Origin: BMS3ABIN03 sp964418885
GTDB lineage: Bacteria > Bacteroidota > Ignavibacteria > Ignavibacteriales > Ignavibacteriaceae
NCBI GenBank assembly: GCA_964418885.1
Contig: CAYQNW010000084.1
Location: 1 to 15,228 of the forward strand
DNA length: 15,228 nucleotides
Direction of reading: 5' to 3'
Each line of letters starts with the position of its first letter. Within the stretch, counting starts at the first letter, position 1. The position numbers and the translations under genes are program-made. Below the pieces are notes generated by a model. That model ran no database searches. It was not told the DNA's origin and saw only the letters and a list, made by a program, of their open reading frames with translations. This document shows, in pieces, positions 1 through 7,151 of the stretch.

Positions 1-869
1 GGACTGGGATTTGAGATAACGATATTCGGAAAGATGCCGATTGCAAAGAGGACAAATAATGTAAGTATTGAAAATCCCGATGAAAGAAATGCAAAGAAAT
101 CTTTTCCGTGATGAATTTCTCTTGGAATATTTGCTATTGCCAGCATATTTAATAATGCTACAACATACAAAAACGGTTCGCCGATAAAATGTTCTGACAT
201 ATGCGGATAATAAATTAATGTGGTGGTTGTTAACACTGCGTACATCATAACAAAGAAAATGATTGAATTGTTTACCCACGTACGAATTTTATTTTGAAGA
301 TCGCCTTCGGTTTTCATTGTTGCGTATATCGTTCCATGCATAATAAATAACGCAACGGTTGTTACTCCGACTAAAATTGAATATGGATTTAGAAGATCGA
401 AAAAACTTCCGGCAAACTCTTTATCTGCACCGAGAGGGATTCCTGTGATGATGTTTCCGAGTGCCACTCCCATTAAAAATGCAATGAGAATACTCGATAC
501 ACTGAATGAAACATCCCACCATTTTCTCCACCATTTCATTTGCTGTTTGCTTCGGAATTCAATTGCGACTGCTCTGAAGATCAAAACGAAAAGGAGAAAC
601 ATAAACGCTGTATAAAATCCTGAAAACACAGTTGCGTAAACATCCGGGAAAGCTGCGAAAAGAGCGCCTCCTCCTGTTACAAGCCAGACTTCATTTCCAT
701 CCCAGACAGGACCGATGGAATTTAAAATTACTCTTCTGTCCCTGTCATCTTTTACAAGCAAATAAAATGCGCCTACTCCGAGATCGAAGCCATCGAGGAT
801 TGCATAACCGGCTAATAAAACGCCAATGAGTATAAACCAGATTGTATTTAAATCGAGTGTGAATTCCAT
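1..869 (-). CDS. cydB: Cytochrome bd ubiquinol oxidase subunit II (partial, 3' end off the window)
   Basis: Translating the minus strand from the ATG at 869 gives 289 codons without a stop before the window edge, so the C-terminus (perhaps 50-90 residues by family length) is missing. CydB is the second integral-membrane subunit of the quinol-oxidising, oxygen-reducing bd oxidase in the cytoplasmic membrane. Seen directly: the N-terminal GFDLGVG motif (residues 27-33), which contains the conserved Asp29, the signature GPVWDGNEVWL (53-63), and repeated hydrophobic helices separated by short charged loops. The start lies 11 bp after the cydA stop, and TAGGA overlapping that stop (TTAGGAATTGATGTAATG) can act as ribosome binding site, so the two genes are very likely translated from one mRNA. 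No fusion or frameshift is seen in the visible part. The family assignment is firm. Confidence 0.96.
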   Translation of the reverse strand, partial: MEFTLDLNTIWFILIGVLLAGYAILDGFDLGVGAFYLLVKDDRDRRVILNSIGPVWDGNEVWLVTGGGALFAAFPDVYATVFSGFYTAFMFLLFVLIFRAVAIEFRSKQQMKWWRKWWDVSFSVSSILIAFLMGVALGNIITGIPLGADKEFAGSFFDLLNPYSILVGVTTVALFIMHGTIYATMKTEGDLQNKIRTWVNNSIIFFVMMYAVLTTTTLIYYPHMSEHFIGEPFLYVVALLNMLAIANIPREIHHGKDFFAFLSSGFSILTLFVLFAIGIFPNIVISNPS

Positions 870-880
870 TACATCAATTC

Positions 881-2254
881 CTAATCTGAACCAATAACAT
901 GTTTTTGATGGCCGTAAACCATCGAACTTTTATCGATTTCTTCCGGTCCGGCTTTTATCTTTTCATTTAAAAGATAGATGAATAAAACAAACAGAAGCAG
1001 ATATATTATCATAAATAAAATTATTGAAAATAGAACCTGGTCAGCCTCAACAACTTTTGAAAGTGCTTCGGATGTTCGAAGCAAACCGTAAACTATCCAC
1101 GGTTGTCTTCCGACTTCTGCGGATATCCATCCAAGCTGGTTTGCAATCTGCGGAAGCAAAACAGAAAAAACTAGAATATACAAATACCATTTCTTCTTGA
1201 ACAATGATTTTCTCCACCAAAATAAAATTCCAAGTAAACTGATCGTGATTAATGTAAAACCAATTGCAACCATAAAATGATAACTCTGGAAAACTATGTT
1301 AACCGGTGGTCTGTCTTCCGGTTTGAAGTAATTCAATCCTTTTACTTTGTAATTCGGATCCCCACTGATTAAAATGCTTAAAAGTTTTGGAATAGCAACA
1401 CTGAATTTTACTTCCTGCTTGTTTTCATCGACCCAGCCGAATAAATACATTGGAGCGGGAGCAAGTGAATCGAAGTGTGCTTCATAAGCCGCAAGCTTTG
1501 CCGGTTGATTATCACTTACACCAATTGCACTTCTGTCGCCGGTGAATAATTGAAACAGGGAAGCGAAAACAGCTAATGTTAAAGCAATCTTAATTGCTTT
1601 TTGTGATAGTTCGATATGTCTTTTCTTAATTAAGTAGAATGCACTTACACTTAAAACAAAAAACGCACCTGCAAGCCATGCGCCTGATAAAACGTGAAGC
1701 AATCTATCAACAGAAGATGGGTTGAAAATCATATCCCAGAAATTTGTTACTTCAGCCCGGGCACTTAATCCTTCACCAACAATATGATAACCTGCCGGTG
1801 TTTGCTGCCAGGAATTTGCAACAACAATCCAAACTGCACTTAACATCGATCCGAGTGAAACCATTATAGTTGAAAGGAAATGAACTCTTGGTCCTACTTT
1901 GTTCCAGCCGAAAACAAGAATTGCCAGGAAACCTGACTCGAGAAAGAAAGCAAAAATTCCTTCTGCTGCTAAAGCACTTCCGAAGATATCTCCGACATAA
2001 CGCGAGTAAGTTGCCCAGTTAGTTCCGAACTCGAATTCCATTACAATTCCTGTTGCCACACCAACAGCAAAAATCAGGGCGAATATCTTAACCCAGAATC
2101 TCGTTAACTTTTCGTACACCGGATTTTTTGTTTTCAGGAATAATCCCTCCATTATTACTAAAAGAACTCCAATTCCAATACTTAGTGGTGGATAGATATA
2201 ATGGAAAGCAATTGTAATTGCGAATTGTAAACGTGAGAGAAGTTCTACATCCAT
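881..2254 (-). CDS. cydA: Cytochrome bd ubiquinol oxidase subunit I
   Basis: CydA (457 aa) carries the three hemes and the quinol site of bd oxidase, which couples quinol oxidation to oxygen reduction at low oxygen tension. Visible landmarks are the N-terminal LLSRLQFA with His18 (b595 ligand position), Glu98 and Glu106 in AAEGIFAFFLES (the proton and heme pocket acids), His187 and Met328 (heme b558 ligand positions), the quinol-loop segment GDRSAIG...KLAAYEAHF (239-261), and the invariant GRQPW (382-386). The loop has no long insertion, so this is the short Q-loop class. About nine hydrophobic helices are seen and the length is typical of that class. It is the first gene of cydAB and reads away from the STAS gene. 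The ATG at 2254 gives the standard N-terminus, although no strong Shine-Dalgarno precedes it. No cydX, cydC or cydD is visible in the window. Confidence 0.97.
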   Translation of the reverse strand: MDVELLSRLQFAITIAFHYIYPPLSIGIGVLLVIMEGLFLKTKNPVYEKLTRFWVKIFALIFAVGVATGIVMEFEFGTNWATYSRYVGDIFGSALAAEGIFAFFLESGFLAILVFGWNKVGPRVHFLSTIMVSLGSMLSAVWIVVANSWQQTPAGYHIVGEGLSARAEVTNFWDMIFNPSSVDRLLHVLSGAWLAGAFFVLSVSAFYLIKKRHIELSQKAIKIALTLAVFASLFQLFTGDRSAIGVSDNQPAKLAAYEAHFDSLAPAPMYLFGWVDENKQEVKFSVAIPKLLSILISGDPNYKVKGLNYFKPEDRPPVNIVFQSYHFMVAIGFTLITISLLGILFWWRKSLFKKKWYLYILVFSVLLPQIANQLGWISAEVGRQPWIVYGLLRTSEALSKVVEADQVLFSIILFMIIYLLLFVLFIYLLNEKIKAGPEEIDKSSMVYGHQKHVIGSD

Positions 2255-2615
2255 AAGTGAATCTGGTTTAAGCTGAATTAATCATTAATCATGAATTCAA
2301 AATATTCATACATCAAAACTATTTTATTAAGATCAATAAAAAAAATCGATTGAAACAAATATCGATTATATCACAAATCTATTTTAATCATTAAAATTAA
2401 TAGTTTCTTTATAGCTTAAAATAAATGTTTTATTATAGATAGATGCTCAAAGAATCAAATTGTTAATAATTTCCTGCGGGATATTAAAAATCAAAATTTC
2501 AGAGTAAGAAAGATATTTTTCTTGATATTTGTTGATTAAATTCCGAAACTACCTTGTTAATTAATTCCAAGTTTTCATTCTTGGTTGTGATAACAACACT
2601 ATAGGGGTATCGATT
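2255..2615. promoter_or_regulatory. Divergent intergenic region between cydA (minus) and the STAS gene (plus)
   Basis: This 361-bp AT-rich stretch must hold the promoters of both divergent genes. I see no ORF or RNA gene in it. On the minus strand two matches to the Bacteroidota -7 motif TAnnTTTG occur (plus-strand CAAAACTA at 2314 and CAAATCTA at 2374), but neither has a clear -33 TTG at the right distance, so they may be chance. ATCGAT occurs at 2345, 2361 and 2609. Close to the STAS start lie two short dyads: CCAAG/CTTGG (2567-2571 with 2580-2584) and GTTGT-GATA-ACAAC (2584-2597). AGGGG about 8 nt ahead of the STAS ATG is its likely ribosome binding site. Confidence 0.6.
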
Positions 2616-2969
2616 ATGGAAGATTTTGACAAAATAGTCTATGATGATGTTGTCGTTATAGTTATTAATTTAAGCCGCGGAACACTCAATGAGTGCCGGA
2701 AATTGGGGAACCTTCTGGATGATGAAATTGTGGGTGGCTGTAGAAAAATAATTGTCGATCTGGGGCAATGCGAGTTTATTGATTCCTCATTTATAGGGAT
2801 GCTTGTTATTCAATTTAAAAAGTTAAAAGAACAAGGTGGAAAATTAAAACTCGTTTTACCAACGATACAAAGGGGGGTTATTTTTGCTGTTACAAGTACT
2901 CTCGGATTCTTCGATACATATAAATCCAGACAAGAAGCTATTGATAGTTTTTTATCCGAAGAAAATTGA
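2616..2969 (+). CDS. STAS-domain protein, anti-sigma factor antagonist-like
   Basis: This 117-aa soluble protein is a single STAS domain. It shows the alternating beta/alpha layout of SpoIIAA/RsbV-type anti-anti-sigma factors: an N-terminal strand VVVIVINLSRG (12-22), a strand IIVDLGQCEFIDSS (45-58), and a helix GMLVIQFKKLKEQGG. Asp56-Ser57 sits at the place of the serine phosphorylated by the partner kinase in SpoIIAA-like proteins, though the usual SSGLGVL is here SSFIGML. In the family the unphosphorylated form binds a HATPase-type anti-sigma factor and frees a sigma factor or another regulator. No kinase, phosphatase or sigma gene is adjacent, so its partner is unknown. It reads divergently from cydA and convergently with secF. 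The ATG is preceded by AGGGG at good spacing. A role in linking regulation to the neighbouring genes would be speculation. Confidence 0.85.
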   Translation: MEDFDKIVYDDVVVIVINLSRGTLNECRKLGNLLDDEIVGGCRKIIVDLGQCEFIDSSFIGMLVIQFKKLKEQGGKLKLVLPTIQRGVIFAVTSTLGFFDTYKSRQEAIDSFLSEEN

Positions 2970-2990
2970 TTTTGTAATTTTGTTTCTGAT

Positions 2991-3025
2991 TTAAAATAAA
3001 AAAGCCGATGAATTATCACCGGCTT
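2991..3025 (-). terminator. Intrinsic terminator of the secD-secF operon
   Basis: Read on the minus strand, 25 bp past the secF stop, AAGCCG (3025-3020) pairs with CGGCTT (3007-3002). A single mismatch is followed by a further three pairs closing on a four-base loop. The stem runs directly into a T-rich run, TTTTTTATTTT (3003-2993). On the plus strand no T run follows the hairpin, so it is oriented for secF, although it may also stabilise the end of the STAS transcript. Confidence 0.85.
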
Positions 3026-3049
3026 CAATAATTGCAAAATCGGAAATTA

Positions 3050-4189
3050 TCAGAATTCCAGCTTCTTTTTATACTTAATCGAATATTCATAAACAAGTGC
3101 ACTTGCAACAAAGATGGAAGAATAAGTTCCAATAATTATTCCAAAGAAGAGTGTAAATGCAAAAGCTCTTAAAACTTCACCACCGAATATCAACAATACA
3201 AATACCGTTAATAATGTTGTGCCACCGGTTAAAACTGTTCGACTCATAGTCTGGCTGATGCTTGTATTAATGATTTCATTAATCGGTTTCGTTTTATGAA
3301 TTTTAATATTCTCTCTTATTCTGTCGAACACGATAACTGTATCGTTAATCGAATAACCAATAAGTGTAAGGAAAGCCGCCACAATTGTAATATCTATCTC
3401 AAGATTTAATCCCGGAACCAAACCGTACAATAAAGAAAATAATCCGAGTGTAATTAAAGTATCATGGAATAACGCAGTTACAGCTCCGAACGCAAAAATA
3501 AATTTGAACCTGAAACCGAGATAAACAAGAATAACCAGCAGGGCAAAAAAGATAGCAAGCACCGCATCGCGCTTTAATTCCGCACCAATCTTAGGACCAA
3601 CAATATCTTCTTTAAGAACGATAAAGTCGTTGTCATTAATTTTTTGATTGAGATTTTCCTTTATCCAGTCCGCTATTCCTGCTCTAACAACCATCTGGTT
3701 GTTACTTGGTTCTTCCGATACTTTCCCTGACTGAAATCCTGAGGCAAAAAGCGCATCGATAACATCATCGGTAGTGTCTTTATTCGCAAACTGGTACGTA
3801 ATAGAATTCGCAGTTGAATCTACTATCTGTCTATCGAGTCCGGGAAACTTCTTTTCTATTTCATTATTGATATAGCTTACAACTCTTGGGAAAATATTTG
3901 CAGGTATCACCTGTTCTTCTGTTCTGATCATAACACCGGTTTCGCTGCCAAATGTTTTTACTTCCATATTACCGAGTCCGATATTCTCAACATCAGTTCT
4001 TACATTTCCTATATCAACAGGCTTATCGAATTGTAAAACAATCTCGGTACCGCCTTTGAAATCTATACCGAATTGGAATCCCCTTATTATCGCACTGATA
4101 AGACCTAAAGCGAAAAGACCAATTGAAAGTATATAAGCAATATTTTTTTTACTTATAAAATCGTAATTAAGATTTTCAAATATTCGCAT
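3050..4189 (-). CDS. secF: Protein translocase subunit SecF
   Basis: SecF (379 aa) works with SecD beside SecYEG, using proton flow to pull secreted proteins out on the far side of the inner membrane. Seen: a first transmembrane helix (about 17-36), the hallmark GIDFKGGT (41-48) starting the periplasmic P1 domain, VGPKIGAEL (198-205) leading into helix 2, FHD (241-243), and the fourth-helix signature IGYSINDTVIVFDRIREN (277-294). Six membrane helices are expected and six hydrophobic blocks are visible. The protein is longer than the roughly 320-residue E. coli SecF, mainly through a larger P1 region (about residues 100-195). The ATG at 4189 follows the secD stop by 32 bp, with AAGGAG about 12 nt upstream, so it is probably co-transcribed with secD. 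SecF is the last gene before the terminator. Confidence 0.97.
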   Translation of the reverse strand: MRIFENLNYDFISKKNIAYILSIGLFALGLISAIIRGFQFGIDFKGGTEIVLQFDKPVDIGNVRTDVENIGLGNMEVKTFGSETGVMIRTEEQVIPANIFPRVVSYINNEIEKKFPGLDRQIVDSTANSITYQFANKDTTDDVIDALFASGFQSGKVSEEPSNNQMVVRAGIADWIKENLNQKINDNDFIVLKEDIVGPKIGAELKRDAVLAIFFALLVILVYLGFRFKFIFAFGAVTALFHDTLITLGLFSLLYGLVPGLNLEIDITIVAAFLTLIGYSINDTVIVFDRIRENIKIHKTKPINEIINTSISQTMSRTVLTGGTTLLTVFVLLIFGGEVLRAFAFTLFFGIIIGTYSSIFVASALVYEYSIKYKKKLEF

Positions 4190-4221
4190 TTTGTAAATTT
4201 GCTCCTTAAAGCGTTAAAAAA

Positions 4222-6165
4222 TTAACCGACAGTTACCTTTGCCCCTTTTGCTGTCATAATATCCATTATAAGTCTTGTAACTAGAAGAGCGCTGAATAAA
4301 CTTGCTACAATACCTATCATTAATGTTAATGCAAAACCTTGCACGGGTCCCGTTCCAAACTGGTAAAGAATAATTCCTGTAAAGAATGTGGTAATGTTCG
4401 AATCTATAATAGCTGAATAAGCTCTAGAGAAACCGCTGTCTATTGAAGCTTTCATAGTTTTACCTGTTGCAAGTTCTTCACGTATCCTTTCAAAGATCAG
4501 AACGTTGGCATCTACAGCCATACCAATAGTTAGGATGATACCAGCAATGCCAGGTAAAGTTAATGTTGCTTTAAACCCTGCAAGTACACCAAGAATAAAT
4601 AATATTGTAAAAGTGAGAGTAGCAGCTGCAACTGTTCCGGCTTTCCTGTAGTATAGTATCATAAAAAATCCAACCAGCAGGTAACCAATTAATACAGATG
4701 TAAATCCTTTGTTGATTGAATCTTCTCCTAATGAAGGTCCAACTGTTCTTTCCTCAATTATATCTACAGGAGCTGGTAGTGCACCTGCTTTCAGAACTAT
4801 CTCCAGAAGTTTTGCTTCTTCCATATTAGCCATTCCTTCTATCTGGGAACGTCCGCCTGTAATTTTATTTCTTACAGAAGGTGCTGAAAAAACCACACCA
4901 TCCAGCATAATTGCGATCCTTTTACCAACATTTGCCCCGGTAATTCTCGCCCAGTCAGTTGCTCCTTCACTGTTCATGGTCATACTTACTATTGGCGTTG
5001 AAGAAGTAGGATCTATATTTGCCTGAGCATCTGTTACAACACCGCCGGTAAGTTCTGGTTCTTTGTTGGTTAGATACAGATTATAAAAATCTTTTCCGTT
5101 TTCTGTAGCATTCGGAACAGGTTTGGCTCCAAATACAAATTCTACATTATTAGGAATAACTTTTTGAACTTCAGGCAGGCTAAGCCAGTATTTTACTTTT
5201 TCTCTTTCATCCTCCCTGACGTACATTGCATAATAATCCTGGTTTCCTGAATAGTGAACAGCATAGGTAAACGGATGCTGCTTTATGAGTTCTTCCTGTG
5301 TGGGTTGAATATCACTTGAATCAACATCGGAAGTGGATGAATCTTTTTCTACTCCTGTAGTATCAATATTATTTTCTGCATTTAACGTTGTGTCTTCTGA
5401 AACATCAAGTTTGGATAATACGTTGTCTATTTTAAATAAAATCGGTTCTAAAACTTCTCTATCCTTCACTAACCGGAACTCGAGTAAAGCTGTACCCTGT
5501 AATAATCTTTTTGCTTCTTCTTCCCTTGCAATGCCCGGCAATTCTACTATTATTCTCCGGCTTCCCTGCCGCTGGATAGTAGGTTCAGAAACTCCGTACT
5601 GGTCGACCCTGTTTCTTATGATTTCAAGTGCACGTGTTACAGCGTCTTCAGTATCCTGTTTAAGATCGGAAAGTATCTCACTATCTTCCTGTCGAATATT
5701 TCCGAAATATCGGCTGTATCTTATACCACGCTCGGTTAATTTTCTTCCAACTATGTCAACAACGGATTCGTCTGAAACAGCTGCTTCTTTTTCTGCTTCA
5801 GCTAAAATTTCACGAAATGTATCATCGGGATTGATCGCAAGTTTTGATAGTAACTGACCGGTGTTTACTTCAAGAACGACACGCATACCACCCTGAAGAT
5901 CGAGACCAAGTTTTATTCTTTTTTCACGGTCTTTTGTGATATCTGGATTGGCATTTATTGTACTGTCTTCAACAACCTTTAGTAATTTATTGATTTCACT
6001 TGTTGAAAGATTAGGATGTTCTTTTACTAATTCCTGCTTCCTTTCATTAAGAATTTTATCAAGTTTCTGAGAATTATTGTAGTCGTAATAGGTGGGAAGC
6101 AGTAAATAAACTGCTAATACAAGAGCTGCTAAAACAAGAATGATTCGGAATCTGAATTCTTTCAT
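4222..6165 (-). CDS. secD: Protein translocase subunit SecD
   Basis: SecD (647 aa) is the larger half of the SecDF proton-driven export motor. Visible in order: an N-terminal transmembrane helix (about 7-25), GLDLQGG (87-93) opening the large periplasmic domain, the P1 signature RNRVDQYGVSEPTIQ (184-198), a Thr/Asp/Ser-rich low-complexity insert (about 255-290), the P1-head segment with GVVTDAQ (375-381), VGPSLG (475-480), and the helix-4 motif GMAVDANVLIFERIREE (548-564) with Asp552 at the conserved proton-path acid. Five further hydrophobic helices lie after residue 485. Family members are usually about 520-620 aa, and the acidic insert accounts for much of the extra length. SecD and SecF are separate here, unlike the fused SecDF of most Bacteroidetes. 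No yajC lies upstream, the gene before it being a nucleoside phosphorylase. Confidence 0.97.
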   Translation of the reverse strand: MKEFRFRIILVLAALVLAVYLLLPTYYDYNNSQKLDKILNERKQELVKEHPNLSTSEINKLLKVVEDSTINANPDITKDREKRIKLGLDLQGGMRVVLEVNTGQLLSKLAINPDDTFREILAEAEKEAAVSDESVVDIVGRKLTERGIRYSRYFGNIRQEDSEILSDLKQDTEDAVTRALEIIRNRVDQYGVSEPTIQRQGSRRIIVELPGIAREEEAKRLLQGTALLEFRLVKDREVLEPILFKIDNVLSKLDVSEDTTLNAENNIDTTGVEKDSSTSDVDSSDIQPTQEELIKQHPFTYAVHYSGNQDYYAMYVREDEREKVKYWLSLPEVQKVIPNNVEFVFGAKPVPNATENGKDFYNLYLTNKEPELTGGVVTDAQANIDPTSSTPIVSMTMNSEGATDWARITGANVGKRIAIMLDGVVFSAPSVRNKITGGRSQIEGMANMEEAKLLEIVLKAGALPAPVDIIEERTVGPSLGEDSINKGFTSVLIGYLLVGFFMILYYRKAGTVAAATLTFTILFILGVLAGFKATLTLPGIAGIILTIGMAVDANVLIFERIREELATGKTMKASIDSGFSRAYSAIIDSNITTFFTGIILYQFGTGPVQGFALTLMIGIVASLFSALLVTRLIMDIMTAKGAKVTVG

Positions 6166-6207
6166 ACTATGACTTTTACTAAGTGAGGATAAAATTTAAT
6201 TAACCAA

Positions 6208-6238
6208 CAAAATTAGGTGTATAGGTTTAGAAAGTCAA
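6208..6238 (-). promoter_or_regulatory. Candidate Bacteroidota-type promoter for secD
   Basis: On the minus strand TTG (6238-6236) is followed after 20 bp by TAATTTTG (6215-6208), a full match to the -7 consensus TAnnTTTG with the -33 element at accepted spacing. The -7 box ends 42 bp ahead of the secD ATG. It sits in the 153-bp gap between the phosphorylase gene and secD, where I see no clear terminator, so some read-through from the nucleoside operon is also possible. The motif is short and the region AT-rich, hence moderate confidence. Confidence 0.45.
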
Positions 6239-6318
6239 CAAAACAGGTATCACATAAGTATTACCCTAATATGATTTTAATCCAGTGTTGATGCATAATT
6301 TGTGATTCTATGGCTATA

Positions 6319-7143
6319 TCAAGTTAGAGAGATTATCCTGTTTACGAGTCTTTCGAATATATCTTTTACCCTGTTTGCGGTTTCAGTCACTTCTTCGTGT
6401 GAGAGTTTTGTTGTGGAAATACCTGCAGCATAATTCGTTATGCAGGAAATTGATGCTGCTTCCATTCCAAGTGAAAGGGCAAAAATTATTTCGTGAACAG
6501 TTGACATCCCTACAGCATCACCGCCGAATTTTGCCATCATATTTATTTCTGCTGGTGTTTCGTAGCTTGGACCTTTTGAAAACCAATAGATGCCTTTCTT
6601 CAAATCAATGTTTTCTTTTTTAGCTGCTTGCTCTATGGTTTTGTTTAAGGGTGATGAACTGAAATTGTTGAGATTATTTTTCATCTCACCCGAAGCAATA
6701 CCAATAAGATCGGTTAATTCCTTTTTGATGTTTATACCGTTAAACGATTCGGCGAGCATCAGATCGCCGGGAGAAAAATCTTTGTTGATTCCGCCAGCAG
6801 CATTAGTAAAAATTATTTTACTGCAGCCGAGCTTATGGGAAATGTATACAGGAAGAATGCACTCATTAATTTTGTAACCTTCATAAAAATGAATTCGTCC
6901 TTTAAAAAGCAGCAGATTTTTATTCCCGCTTTCAGCAAAGATAATTTCACCAGAATGTCCCTCAACGGTTGATGGCGGATAACCGGGAAGTTCAGTAGTT
7001 GAAATTGATTTGACACTATTCAGAGATTCAGCAAAATCACCAAGACCGCTGCCAAGTACAATCGCTACTTGTGGAGTGAAAGGGATAATTCTTTCGAGAT
7101 GATTTATTAAATCTTCGTATTTAAATGTCAGATCGGTTTTCAT
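6319..7143 (-). CDS. punA: Purine nucleoside phosphorylase, trimeric (PNP/MTAP superfamily) type
   Basis: The 274-aa product belongs to the trimeric PNP family, which splits inosine, guanosine and their deoxy forms with phosphate into base and (deoxy)ribose 1-phosphate in the cytosol. Seen: the phosphate loop VLGSGLG (29-35), EGHSG with His63, GRIHFYEGY (82-90) with Arg83, His85 and Tyr87, TNAAGG (113-118), KGPSYETPAE (190-199) with the base-binding Glu199, GMSTVHE (212-218), TN with Asn237, and SHEEV with His249. Asn237 at the 6-oxopurine position argues for inosine/guanosine rather than adenosine. Oddly, the usual DHIN segment after DLML and the following phenylalanine-bearing loop are replaced by unrelated sequence (about 130-165). 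It starts 8 bp after the transporter stop and is the last gene of the salvage operon. The symbol follows the Bacillus/Cellulomonas naming and is tentative. Confidence 0.9.
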   Translation of the reverse strand: MKTDLTFKYEDLINHLERIIPFTPQVAIVLGSGLGDFAESLNSVKSISTTELPGYPPSTVEGHSGEIIFAESGNKNLLLFKGRIHFYEGYKINECILPVYISHKLGCSKIIFTNAAGGINKDFSPGDLMLAESFNGINIKKELTDLIGIASGEMKNNLNNFSSSPLNKTIEQAAKKENIDLKKGIYWFSKGPSYETPAEINMMAKFGGDAVGMSTVHEIIFALSLGMEAASISCITNYAAGISTTKLSHEEVTETANRVKDIFERLVNRIISLT

Positions 7144-7151
7144 AATAATGT

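Noticed and set aside
632..829. A plus-strand ORF inside the cydB region
   Set aside because: The minus strand encodes an unmistakable CydB over the same bases, so this is a shadow frame.
5333..5857. A 174-aa plus-strand ORF inside secD
   Set aside because: It is antisense to a clear SecD; its Ser-rich composition is what reverse-frame reading of this gene produces.
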